Source: Macrocystis pyrifera (Eukaryota; Sar; Phaeophyceae; Laminariales; Laminariaceae). From it: a stretch of 64,000 bases of DNA. Positions 1-10,411 of the stretch are shown here, one piece after another. The notes beneath the pieces were generated by a model. It did not search any database. It saw only the letters and a program-made list of their open reading frames with translations, and had not been told where the DNA came from. How positions within the stretch are numbered: position 1 is the stretch's first letter; the number at the start of each line of letters is the position of its first letter. The stretch covers positions 17,706,468 through 17,770,467 of the forward strand of contig JASSKH010000002.1 of assembly GCA_031763025.1 (NCBI GenBank), written 5' to 3'. Position numbers and translations under genes: made by a program.

Positions 1-729
1 CCTCGCGATGCCATCCAAGGTGCTCTTCATACAGCAGTGCTGACCGTCAATCTTTTTTATTTCGAATGCATGTACTATACTGTACACCCCTCGGCAGTAC
101 GGTTGCTTTTGTGCGGCCTCGGTTCACCTATGATTATACCTATGTTCGTCACCACGAGCATGCCCGAAGGCGCAGGCAGGGGTCAACCTGCTGGCCGCGG
201 CGAAGCCCCACTTGTATATATAGATGTATCATACGTGCACTTGTTCCATTGTTTAGTTTCGTATCTTAGCGGCGGGCGATTTGCGATTCGAATTTTGTAC
301 TTTCCCTGAGGTATTCTTCTGGCCCAGAATTATGGGAGGCTGTCCTGTGACCATGGGCTCTATTCTGGCGATACGTTAGCGTTCGATCACCAACAGAAAC
401 GCTTGAGCTCTTAATAAAAGCATTTTACATTCGTAGTATATACAGCGTTTCTGCCGCTTACGCGGCCCCGATCAAGATTCGATTTCAAGTAAACGACACG
501 ATTGAACCTACTGCCATTAATAGGTAGTTTGACGTGTTGTCGTACCAACAAACCGTGTTGGGACCAAATTTTGCAGCCTCACATACAGTCTGAAGGGTAC
601 GCGCAAAATCAGCGGATCTGACATTGGGAAAAGCAGGATCCTGGGGAGATGGGGAAAGTATAAAATAAGCGACGGGAATAAAAACGAAACGCGGGATATA
701 AATAAATGCCATTCAAAATATGTACTAAA
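1..729. other. Flank of the LTR element; no gene recognised
   Basis: I see no open frame with recognisable protein character, no RNA gene and no clear repeat in this stretch. It ends at the first base of the 5' LTR. The short frames present have no domain-like pattern. Confidence 0.5.
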
Positions 730-1165
730 TGTGGATACCATGTCCCCGGAACCAACACGCCTACCCAAATAGTCGAAACCCCCGCATCCTTCGAGAAACC
801 TCTTCCAGAAGCTTTGCTCGGGGAACTCGGGAGATTGTCATGTCTAGATCTCGCCACGGAGCCTTCTCCTTCACGTTCCGCTGACGGATCCTCAGCGGCG
901 GCTATTCTGCATAGCGGATTCTCCGCAGAGGGACTTGGCAAAGACCCCGTTGAACTGTCCTTTGACCCGAGCGCCGCGAGAGCAACGACGATTGCTCGCG
1001 CCTCGGCTCTCATTCATGATATCTCCCTGTCTCATCCTGTCATCGGACTGCTGTCTCAGACCAAGCTGTCCTACACTCTAGCCGGCGTAGTTCAACAATA
1101 AGAGCACTCTGCTACCGCAGAGAGACGTGATCACGACCCACCGGCGGTATCGACTACGAATCTTA
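730..1165 (+). repeat. 5' LTR of the Gypsy element
   Basis: It starts TGTGGATACC and ends CGACTACGAATCTTA. It matches 8899-9315 over its whole length, including the shared segments around TCCTCAGCGGCGGCTATTC and CTGTCTCATCCTGTCATCGG. A third, truncated and inverted copy sits at 62061-62326. Confidence 0.88.
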
Positions 1166-1166
1166 T

Positions 1167-1182
1167 TGGCGTCTGACGGCAG
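1167..1182 (+). other. Candidate tRNA primer-binding site
   Basis: TGGCGTCTGACGGCAG starts one base after the 5' LTR and begins with TGG, the complement of a tRNA CCA end. Its complement would fit a tRNA with discriminator G and acceptor 3' strand GTCAGAC. Which tRNA this is cannot be told from the window. Confidence 0.5.
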
Positions 1183-1225
1183 TTGATCACCAACAGCAAA
1201 AGTCGATTCGAGTCGATAGCTAGAG

Positions 1226-2648
1226 TTGCAGCAGTATGTCGACCTCAGACAGCGACCCCGACAGCCGCAGCACACAAGGACGCACCCCGTTCTTTTAGGG
1301 ACGAACGAGACCAAGGAGGGCAGCACCGAACCCTCCGACCCCGATGACTCAATAGCTACCATCAGGATTCGACTCGCACGCATCGTCAACCATGAGCTCG
1401 AGATGATAGAGAATGGAGAGACCGAGGTGCTCAATGAGCAGCATAACGGCATGCTCCAACAATTGGCAAGTCTACATGTTGCTAATAGTCCTGCTGTGTC
1501 CCTGTCCGAGTCTAACAACTCAACCACTGCTGTCCAATCTGCTCGTACATATGGAGGAGTGCTGTCCGCACCGAAGAATGTCAGTTTTACGCCCAACGAC
1601 GTACGCAATCTGCCCCGCCTGAATGGTAGTGCTGACGTAGATGTTGCGGAAGTACTGTCCCTTTCGCCTGGTTGTCGGTTTTCGAGCCAAACCAGTCGCA
1701 CCAGATGACAGGTTTGCTAATAATCTTGCTTTCGAGCACTTGTCGCTCATCTGTGATGGGTCCTCTTAGACGCTGTATCAACAACTTATGTCTGGCAGGA
1801 TAGACTGGAGTGCGAACGTTGTCAATGCCGAGGATGTGAACAACCCCGGCTCGTTTTCCCCACCGTCCACTTGGCATGAACTAAAACTCGCAATTCTAGA
1901 TATCCTTATGCCCGCGAACGATGTCGAAGAGTGTGTTGTTCAACTAGCCACTTTCAAGTCGAACAAAGGCGAGACTGTATCCGCCTCTGCCCTTCGTTTC
2001 CGCGCCCTCATGTCCCGATTTGAATTGGCTGTTGGACGCCATGCTAAAGGTCGTACACCTTGGTCTGCGATCACTGTCACTTTGTGGCAACACGGTCTGC
2101 CCCCCGCTCTGCAACTGTTGCAGAGTGGTGAAAAACCTGTCACCTCTTTCAAAAAGGCTGTCGAGCGCGCCCGTCGCCATGAGGCCGCACGCCTCACTGG
2201 TGCGGCTACTGTCAGTGCCATGTCATTCACGCCTGTCCCGAACCGTGCTGCTGTCCGCCAGCTGCAGCCTCCCCGGCACCAACGCCAGTAACGTCAGCAA
2301 GGCCGCCAGCAAGGAGGCCGCAACGGGCGCAAGCAGCACCCGACAACCCACCAGTGGAAGCCCCGCCCACACTGCACCCACGATAGGTGTGAGAAACCAG
2401 TGGGCCACTGGGAGTCAACGTGCCTTCCAAAAGCACGCGACATCAGCGGGCGTCACCAACTATCGTCAGGATCTTCCAAGCGTGACCGTTCCCCTTCTCC
2501 TCGCGTCAACCTTCGCCACCGCTCCCGCCGCAACGACCGTGACGACAACGACGACAGCGAGCCAGGGGAGCAACGCAACTGGGGACGGCAACTGACGTGG
2601 CCCAGCTGCTGTAGCGCGTGCAGCAGTAGGGACACACCTTGCTACTGA
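1226..2648 (+). pseudogene. gag: gag remnant (capsid and zinc knuckle)
   Basis: Gag forms the particle core and binds element RNA. The N-terminal part is open from 1226 to about 1660 in one frame. A frameshift then moves coding character to the frame that runs to 2648. In that frame the capsid-like region reads with signatures such as ETVSASALRFRALMSRFEL, and stops fall near 1767 (TAG) and at 2289 (TAA). The stretch after the TAA is still protein-like: a basic Q/R/G segment, then a nucleocapsid motif with spacing C-x4-C-x5-H-x4-C near 2355-2420 (GHWESTC), then an S/R/D-rich tail. Identification rests on position, the capsid-like pattern and the knuckle. Confidence 0.7.
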
Positions 2649-2763
2649 TACGGTAGGCAAGGTTAGCGCAAAGAGGAAACTCTCCGCTGTAACAGTAGGT
2701 ACAAAGTCTGTCGTACCGAACGTCTTTGTCAAAGATGGGAGTAACCAGCGAATCGATCGTGGT

Positions 2764-3514
2764 TTGTTGTCTGTCAAGAGTGTCCTTGTCTCAGGTCAAA
2801 GTAGTGGGGTGTCCAGCTCGCATCGTCCGCGAAAGCGGGTGACGTTTGCTGATGACACCCGTGTGTCTGCGTGTGTGTCCGAATGTAACCGTAGTGCACG
2901 GCGGTCACGCCACTCTAGTCATGTCCTGGCTGTCCCGGGTAATGTTTACCTAGAGAAAAATAATAAGACAACTGTGTGGCATAGCTCAATGCTAGCGCAC
3001 AGATCCCATCCTTTTTCTTTGTCTTTCTCGCCTCGCAGAGTGCAGATTTCTGGCTCTGTAGACAACTATCCCAGTGCCCGCAATCACTGGTGATACTGCT
3101 ACTGATATTTCCGTTGTCTCTCAAGCATAGTTGATGCCCTTCCCAACCTTGCGTTCCGACACTATTCAACCTGTCTCACCAACCGTCGTTGCCTTGCGAG
3201 CAGCGAATGGACCACCGTTGGATATTTTAGGGTTCGTAATATTTTCACTTACTCTCAGTACGATCACCCACGAAGTCGAAGCGTTGGTCGTACCTTCTCT
3301 TGGTCCCGATTCTATACTCCTTGACAACAATGCCATGTCTAATTTTGGAGCTGTCCTTGATTGGGAAAACCAAACTATGTCATTTGCATCTGCTGGTAAA
3401 TCTATCCCAACAGTTCATCGCACTAGCCACCCCGCGGTCGCCCCGCTAAGCCCTCCACTGCCTCTTCCCGCGACCCAAATATGTCCGTCGCTGCTGTCCA
3501 CCATGATGCAGTAG
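2764..3514 (+). pseudogene. pro: Retropepsin-like protease remnant and linker
   Basis: Retropepsin cleaves Gag-Pol. The active-site triad region reads GDTATDISVVS at about 3089-3121, with D-T-A where most family members have D-T/S-G. A TAG at 3128 follows. In the same frame the rest of the fold continues to 3514, including the C-terminal strand signature SILLDNNAMSNFGAVLDW. The 2764-3093 part, in another frame, is a basic linker (RKRVTFADDTRVS). The product cannot be made as one protein. Confidence 0.65.
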
Positions 3515-3849
3515 GAGTAGATGTAAGCTTGCGCGAACGTGTCGATCTTGAACCTCGACACGAGGCTCTTGTCGTAGCTTTTAATGATTGTCCCCCTGTC
3601 CAGGATTCTACTGTTGTACCAGGTAGAACCTCGAATAATGTCTGAGCTTGAGTTTTTAGAACCGGGTAGTCCATCGGTGTTCGAAAAAAAATTGTCGCTC
3701 GCACCCTTGCTGTTTGGTATGCTGCTGACGGCTCAGTAGCAATGCAACTTGCAAACCCGTCCTTTGATGGTGTTGCACTTACGATTGGTTTATGTCTTTG
3801 TCAGTTATTCACTGTGTCAGTAGTGACGCTTGATTAATTACACGTTAAC

Positions 3850-4737
3850 GCTGTTGCGAAAACTCCTAAATCAGTCGATGAACTCGCTCAAGCCAAGTCA
3901 GAGCTTTAAGGTTCCATGTCCAAAGCATTCACCGATACTAGGCGTTTACCTGACCAAAAAGTCGCTGTCATTCATTTGTGCGCCCGGTACCGTCCTGTCT
4001 TTGCCTAGTCTATGTCATAGCTTGGTCGTTACACCAATGCCGAGTCAACGTCACCCTTGCCCCCTGACACCCGTCCTGTAGACCGTGGTCCGTACCGTGC
4101 CAACCCTCGCGCTACAGCTGTCATTGATAAATGTGTCCATGACGGGACATTTGAAGAGCGTCCTAGCCCGTGGGGTAGCTCGTGTACTCTTGTCGCAAAG
4201 AATAACGGTAGCCCTCGTTTCTGTGTTGATTATCGCCATACCCTCAACCGTCATATCGTCCGCAAAAGCTGGCCCCTTCCGAACCTGGATTCCTGTTTGG
4301 ATGCAGTAGGAGGCGTCAAGTTCATCTCTACTGCCGATGTCCTCAGCGCGTTCTCGCAACTGTCCGTTGCAGAAGAACATATCGACCGGACAGCATTCGT
4401 CACTCCTACTGGCAAGTTCTGTTTCAAACGTATGCCTTTTGGAGTTTGTAATGCCCCGTGCTTGTTTCAACACATGATATCTGTCACCTTTGGCCACCTT
4501 GGTCCAGAATTAGGTATTCTAACGTATATGGATGATATTATTTGTCTTAACTCTACGTTGGAAGCTCACCTGAAATCCCTTGAGCAAATGCTATTAGCGT
4601 TGCAGGCAGCAGGCCTGACTTTGAAACCGAGTAAACTTCAGTTCGGTCAGAAAGAAATCGAGTACCTTCGTCAGGTTATTTCGGAAAAAGGCATCAATCA
4701 GTGCCGACCGTATCAAAGCCATTCTCGCCCTGCCTGA
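3850..4737 (+). pseudogene. pol: Reverse transcriptase domain (Ty3/Gypsy)
   Basis: RT copies element RNA into DNA. From about 4080 the frame is open to 4737 and carries the family motifs in order: FCVDYRHTLNRHIV, the palm signature STADVLSAFSQL, RMPFGVCNAPCLFQ, and the catalytic YMDDI near 4526-4540, all with aspartates intact. Upstream in the same frame (3850-4060) the N-terminal part is interrupted by three stops. Near 4700 a one-base shift moves coding to the next frame, which carries RNase H. Domain call is secure; function is lost. Confidence 0.9.
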
Positions 4738-5599
4738 GCCTCAGTGTAAAAAAGATAATCGCCGATTTTTAGGTACACTCAATTATGTCCGCTGTTCCAT
4801 AGACGGTTACGCTGAAATCACAGCGCCGCTGGTTGAACTCACTCGTAAGGATTTTGTCAAAAAGATCGCTTTCAAGAGGGCTTTTGGGCCCACGCAACGT
4901 GAAGCTTTTGCTCTCGCTAAACGCGCCCTAACCTCTGCGCCGGTTCTTTAATACCCGGACTTTACTCCAGAGTTCGTTGTCCATACCGATGCTTCAGAAC
5001 CTGGAGTAGAAGCATTTCTCGCTCAACCCTCACTCGACGATAGCTCCGATTTTGATCTTGATATCATCGCGTACTACAGTCACCGCTTTTCAAAAAGCAA
5101 ACGTCATTATAGTGCGACCATGAAAGGGTATTGTGCTGTGGTCTGGGCTATCACACACTGGCGTCCTTACCTATGGGGTAAGCATTTCACCTGCTGCACC
5201 GACCACCAAGCACTTACGTACCTCTACAAAATGCAGGATACCTCTAACATGTTAACCAGATGGGCAATAGCACTCCAGAATTACGATTTCACTGTCAAGC
5301 ATGTCGCAGGCAAATTAAATGTTGTGCCTGACATGCTGTCTCGTGCTTTTAGTGAAGTGAGCGGGGAACCCATCCCATCCGAGCCCAGTTTGGCCGCGAT
5401 TTGTCGTAACATTCCGATAGATGGACCTTACTATCCACCGGGACCCCGCGAATATGAATTGTCAGCTTCTAATTTGCACCCTGTAGCACCTGTCGAAAGC
5501 GATAGTGAATTGTTCATGAGCGCAGTGTCTGTCTTCCCTACTAAAGATCCCGCGAAACTTGTTCATCTACAGAAAGAGGAATTTTGTCAGTACTTTTGA
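4702..5599 (+). pseudogene. pol: RT connection and RNase H domain
   Basis: This continues pol after the frameshift near 4700. It contains RRFLGTLNYVR, then RNase H with HTDASEPG (first catalytic Asp region), the central acidic segment around MKGYCAVVWAI, CTDHQALTYLY, and the closing KLNVVPDMLSRAF typical of Gypsy elements. One TAA at 4949 interrupts the frame just before the first strand; otherwise it is open to 5599. RNase H degrades the RNA strand during reverse transcription. Confidence 0.88.
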
Positions 5600-5742
5600 G
5601 TACCTCCATTCCCGCATCGGCCCCACTCCCTCCTACATAATCAAAGTACACGATAAACTACTTTCAAAATGAAGGAACGCTATTTCGGTCTTATCTTCCT
5701 GGTCATCTAAGGAAGCGTAGCACTTTCCGATATCAACTGGTA

Positions 5743-6444
5743 GTGCCTACATCTCTCCGAATAATTGTCATAAATTCGTGTCATGACTTACCAGCGTCCG
5801 TAGGTCATTTAGCTTTTAAAGCAACATTCGATACTATTCGAGATAGATGCTGGTGGCCGACAACGCCCACGGATGTCCGTACTCATATCGAAACTTGTCT
5901 GCCTTGCCAACACCGTAAGTCATCCCACCGCTCGCCAAAGTTGCCTGTGGGACACCGCCCTGTCATGCGTGCATTCCAATGCGTTGCAGTTGATCTTGTC
6001 GGTGTGTCACAAGGAAACCGTTTCATCCTTTCGGTCATCGTCTATCTAACTCGATTTGTCATTTTGATAGCCATCAAAGATAAAGCGGCTCGCACGATTG
6101 TTCGTCATCTGATCGAACGCGTGTTCTCGGTGTTTGGTTCTCCAGAAACTCTGCATTCTCAGGGGACGGAATTTGACAATCAACTTGTCAAGGACTTGCA
6201 ATCAGTTTTTGGATACAAGAGCTTGTCGTTCGATAACTGGGCAGAGCTGTTACCCTTTGTCCAATTAGCGCACAACACCGCTTACTCCACCACGCTCCAG
6301 GAAACTCCTCATTTCCTCATGTTTGGACGCGCAGCTGTACTGCCTGTCGTTCTCATTCTAGGAGTACCGTCCACCTCCGCACGGCAAACACACCTCGATT
6401 ATTCGAAACAACTGTCGAAAACTTGCAATTTGCATACGAGCTAG
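5743..6444 (+). pseudogene. int: Integrase with catalytic residues missing
   Basis: Integrase inserts the cDNA. The N-terminal H-H-C-C zinc-binding part is present (CHDLPASVGH, then ETCLPCQHRK). The first catalytic aspartate is in VAVDLVGVSQGN. The second should follow LHS in the usual SDQG context, but this copy reads LHSQGTEFDN, so the Asp is gone with a three-base loss. The segment that should carry the catalytic Glu is missing: the frame passes from VFGYKSLS directly to DNWAELLPFVQLAHNT, about 40-50 residues short. The enzyme is dead by sequence. Confidence 0.85.
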
Positions 6445-7059
6445 CCCGTCGTAATGTCAAAGAGCGAGCGGATAAGCAAGCGGCTGTCAATGAGACTGTC
6501 ATTTCCCAGTTTCAACACTGGTGATCAAGTACTGATCCACCGCCCATACAACGAACCTGATGGTCCCAATCCCAAATTGATCAGCTCTTGGCGTGGACCG
6601 TATACCGTACGAGCGCAAATGTCCCCCGCCATTAATCGTGTCACTAAAGATGGCAACCCAACCGAGATTACTGTCCATCTAGGACGGATGAAAAGGTATT
6701 TTGTCCCTCTGTCTTCCCCTATCCCCGACCTTGATGCGCTCGACGATTTGTTTTTGGGGACCACTCTCCCAGTGCCCGATCTTGAAGGCTCCTTGTCAAA
6801 ACTTACGATCGGTGCGTTCACAGTTGAGAGTATTGATGGACCCAAAAGGGGAGTAGGAGCAGCATCTCTGACTAACGTTCAATATCATCTCAAGCTTGAA
6901 GGTTGTCCTATCCAGATGGGTATATGGCGTTACGTCAACGCCCTTCCTCAATGCAAAGAAATGACTGCTTCCTACCGTGCTGCAGTATTGTCGACGAAGT
7001 CCTCAGCATCCAACCCCCCTCCGCGAAAATCTCGTCCCGTCCCCGCGGATGTACCGTAG
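6421..7059 (+). pseudogene. Integrase C-terminal GPY/F module and pol tail
   Basis: The region after the integrase core is coding-like from 6421 in one frame (ELARRNVKERADKQAAVN), shifts near 6495, then runs open to 7059. It has the GPY/F module: GDQVLIHRP, then SWRGPYTV, then VHLGRMKRYF. About 120 further residues follow, without a chromodomain that I can recognise. The GPY/F module is typical of Gypsy integrase C-termini and acts in DNA binding. Confidence 0.75.
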
Positions 7060-8884
7060 CACCTTTGCTGGGCTTAATTTTGTCTTGTTTTTTTACCGCT
7101 TTATTTTCTGTCTCATCAGTTTGAGCAACAACTGATGTTTGCCCTGTGCTATTGGTTCCATCATTTGTCTAACCCTCCTACAGGAGTAGATTATGTTTCG
7201 GTTTTATCACAGCGTGGCTTGTCATTTGTCTAGGGCGAGTACCGCGCACTTCTGTGTTATCCTCACCCTCCGTGGTGAGTTCTATATGGTGCACCCTGTG
7301 TACTGTAGTATAGTTGACTTTTATTTTTCGGCACCCAACTCAGTGGGAGGTCATGTCGTCTTCCGATCCCAAGACTGAGTTTGTTTTCAAGTCCTAGGAT
7401 ATCTAGTACCGTAGACCTACTAATAATGTAATCACCTACTCACTGCGTTAGCAGGGGGGGTGATCCATACGTCTAATGGAGCCAAGAAGAGTTTGTGTTT
7501 AAGTGTGCGTGCCAGCCTGTCAGCGTTTTTCGGCGTACTGTCATCGCGAGTATCCTCGCGTTGTTTTTCAAGTCGCCGCGCGCAGTGCCCTTTGTAGATT
7601 TTTGTTGTCTTGTTTTCCTGTGTCTCTTGTTTGTTCAAGACGATGTACATAATTTGGAAATGTCTTCCACAGTATCGTACCAATTGAGGTTAGCACCCAG
7701 TGGCGCGATGTCCTTCATTACTCGTATTGAATCCCGACTGCCATCGCTTCATGGGGAGTCGTTCTCCGATTTTGATTTTTTTTTTTTTTTTCTGAGTCGT
7801 AAAGCACTTGTCTTTTCGTAGTACCGCAAAAGGTAGTCGGAATCATCGCACACCAATGAAGGGATATGATAATAATATACCCAGCGTTCGCGCACGCCAT
7901 TTGTCATTGAGAAGATATGCCTCGTTCTGTTACACTCTGTCTCAATACAGATATGAACGAGTCATGGCATACATCATGTGTCTGCTTTTTGGACGCTTGT
8001 CTTGTCATCCACTGCACACTCTCATAGTGTCGCATGATCGAAGCATTACTTTCCATGTCTCTATTTGACACTTATGTCAGTCAACTCGTCGCTTGTAGTC
8101 CAACACATTGTTTTGTCTTCGATAATATTTTTATGTGATTGAATGCGACCCTCAAGTAACTTAATACTGTGGAAAGTGGATTATTTTTATGTACTTTTGT
8201 CACCGCCCAAGTGATTTCAAACTACACTTGAATTCTGATTCGGTCTCGAACACCCATCAGATGACAAGCGCAGCTTAAATGACCAAAATGTCCTTGTCAT
8301 ACTATTAAATGCTTGATATTGTCACCGTCAGGTATGTCGTCAAATTGCTTTTCAACACACGACTCTGATACGCCTGTCGAGCCTTCAGCCATGTTGTCCA
8401 CGCGACGAGTGAATACTCAGCAGGGTAACGAGCGTCTTATTAGCATACTGTGTTAATAATCCCGGGATACTCTAATATCGTTGTTCCCGCACGTATTTGT
8501 CCAGGATCAATAATATAATGTCATTTGTCGTATTCCACCAGCTGGCCAGCCACAGTGCGATGTGTATTGAACATATCGTCTGTGAAAACGGACTCTTTTG
8601 TCGCTTACCATTTTTTTTGTCCGATCCTATGTCCGGATATACATCCGACCGTCTACGGTACTGCAGCAGATTGTCCGTCCTGCTGTTATGTCTATCATTT
8701 ACTATGACATGTCTGGCAACTATATATATTGTTTTGCCTTGTCAAAATGAGTGTGTATAACTCTAGGCTTTTAAGCGAATCGCCTTTTGAGGAACACAAT
8801 GTCGACTAGTAGACGTGTTGTCACCCTTTGTCTCTGATTTCATTGCTTTCGAGTTTTGGTGGAGTTCGAGCTCTATTACCACCA
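7060..8884 (+). other. Long non-coding 3' region of the Gypsy element
   Basis: There are 1.8 kb between the end of pol and the purine-rich tract. Short frames occur but none has envelope-like or other recognisable protein features, and none exceeds about 110 codons. The stretch is rich in TTGTC/CTGTC words, as is the rest of the element. Confidence 0.55.
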
Positions 8885-8898
8885 AAACTGGGGGGTGA
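8885..8898 (+). other. Polypurine tract
   Basis: The run AAACTGGGGGGTGA sits immediately before the 3' LTR, where plus-strand DNA synthesis is primed. It is purine-rich with one C and two T interruptions, as expected for a decayed copy. Confidence 0.6.
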
Positions 8899-9315
8899 TG
8901 TGGATACCATGTCCAAGTAACCAACACGCCTACCCAAATAGTCGAAACCCCGCATCCTTCGAGAAAGCTCTTCCAGAAGCATTGCTCGGAGAACTCGGGA
9001 GATTGTCATGTCTGGATCTCGCCACGGAGCCGTCTCCTTACGTTCTGCTGACGGATCCTCAGCGGCGGCTATTCAGCTTAGCGTATTCTCCGAGGCGGAA
9101 CATCGCAAGGCCCCGCTGAACTGTCCTTCGACTCGCAACGATGATTGCTCGCCCCTCGGCTCTCATTCATCATATCTCCCTGTCTCATCCTGTCATCGGA
9201 CTGCTGTCTCAGCCCGAGCTGTCCTACACCCTAGACGTCGTAGTTCAACAGTAAGAACACTCTACTAACGCAGAGAGACGTAGGATCACGACCCACCGGC
9301 GGTATCGAATCTTAT
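8899..9315 (+). repeat. 3' LTR of the Gypsy element
   Basis: It begins TGTGGATACC and ends ATCGAATCTTA, matching 730-1165. It has a few small deletions relative to the 5' copy, for example around 9080-9120 and just before the end. Confidence 0.88.
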
Positions 9316-9384
9316 ACAGTAGTAAATTAAATGATGCTGTGTTGGCTTTTCAACGTCGCTACTGGAATATCAAGGAGAAAATAG

Positions 9385-9900
9385 CTCGTCGTTCCAAGTT
9401 GCGAGGTAGATGGGGCGCGTTGGTATTAATAGTAGTGTTATGGTGTGAGGAGGTTCCAAGAGTAGCCTCACGCTCGTATTGCCCCCATGTTGCTACACTT
9501 CTGTGTAGAAGCTGAACATAATGTTTACTACCCGAAACAAAAGTGCTGTCGTGGTCTGAGTGAAATATGGAAAAAAAAAAAAAAAATGTCCCCAGAAGAC
9601 AATATTATACGTGCTGTTGGATCCGAGTGACCGTTGAGAAAGGAGATAGTTTTCCCGTTAATGCAGACGACCTTCTTCGCGCCGAAAATGCAACAGGAGC
9701 AAAGCAAAAACGATAGAACCAGAATAAAAGCAGAACGATATGCAAGAGACAAGACTTATCGCTCCAGGTTGAGAGGGAGATGAGACGCCGTGGTAGTAGT
9801 GTTGCCGTGTGAGGCACGTACTGTAGTTTGAACAGCAGCCCCACGCTCGTATTGCATCGTATGCAATGCTTGTCCCCATCTCTTTATTACTATTGTAGGG
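9385..9900 (+). repeat. Dispersed repeat family A, two adjacent copies
   Basis: Two related segments (about 9385-9500 and 9735-9900) share AGTAGCCTCACGCTCGTATT-type sequence, GCTCCAGGTTG-type sequence and GTGGTAGTAGTG. A third copy lies at 16620-16810. An A-run at 9569-9587 lies between the two copies. Confidence 0.6.
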
Positions 9901-10411
9901 CAGGGCAAGGGTTGCCCCGCTGTTCCCTAGGGTTTTACCATAAAACACAAGGTTGGCCGGCGGTATGACAATTCTCTCGCGACGTCGATATTTGCCACGT
10001 AGAATATTACTTGTTTGCAGATGCTGATGTTGCCGCTATTTCGAAGCAAACACATAAACCAAACGTCACAGTCGAGCATCGCGCATATTGCGATGACCTC
10101 GACGTGTCGCGAACACACCCACACCAAATAAAACGCTGCCGTGAAGTCAAAGATGACAAAAGGCATACAAGTAGACTTTTCGCCGATGATCGTAACGTAC
10201 ATGCACCGCGTAAACAACACTTTGCCCACCGAACAGTTAATATAAATGTAGCCGCGCAGAACTCGAAAGGCTGGACGCGCCGTGCAACATTTCTACAAAA
10301 TTCGTTCTAGCAAAAAGACGGAAACAAGAAGGCAGGCAGTCCTAATCGAGAAGCAATATCACATCAAAAATCAAAACGTTTCAACACACATGTGAAGAAC
10401 ACGGGAGACGC
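9901..10411. other. Intergenic; no gene recognised
   Basis: The stretch starts with CTGTTCCCTAGGGTTTTAC, which resembles 14025-14050. A 99-codon frame at 10011-10310 (plus) has no recognisable domain. The stretch lies downstream of the minus-strand protease gene and may include its 3' end. Confidence 0.4.

Larger units (their letters stand above)
730..9315 (+). mobile_element. Degenerate Ty3/Gypsy-type LTR retrotransposon
   Basis: The element is bounded by two direct repeats of about 436 and 417 bp, both starting TGTGGATACC and ending GAATCTTA. Between them, in order, lie a candidate primer-binding site, gag, retropepsin, reverse transcriptase, RNase H, integrase and a GPY/F module. Integrase after RNase H is the Ty3/Gypsy order. 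No frame is intact: at least eight stops and several frameshifts interrupt gag-pol, and integrase lacks key residues. A 1.8 kb stretch follows pol before the purine-rich tract. I did not find a convincing target-site duplication. It is an old, non-autonomous relic; the LTR copies differ by small indels and substitutions. Confidence 0.9.

Noticed and set aside
7060..8884. Possible envelope gene after pol
   Set aside because: No signal peptide, transmembrane or fusion-like pattern, and no frame longer than about 110 codons.
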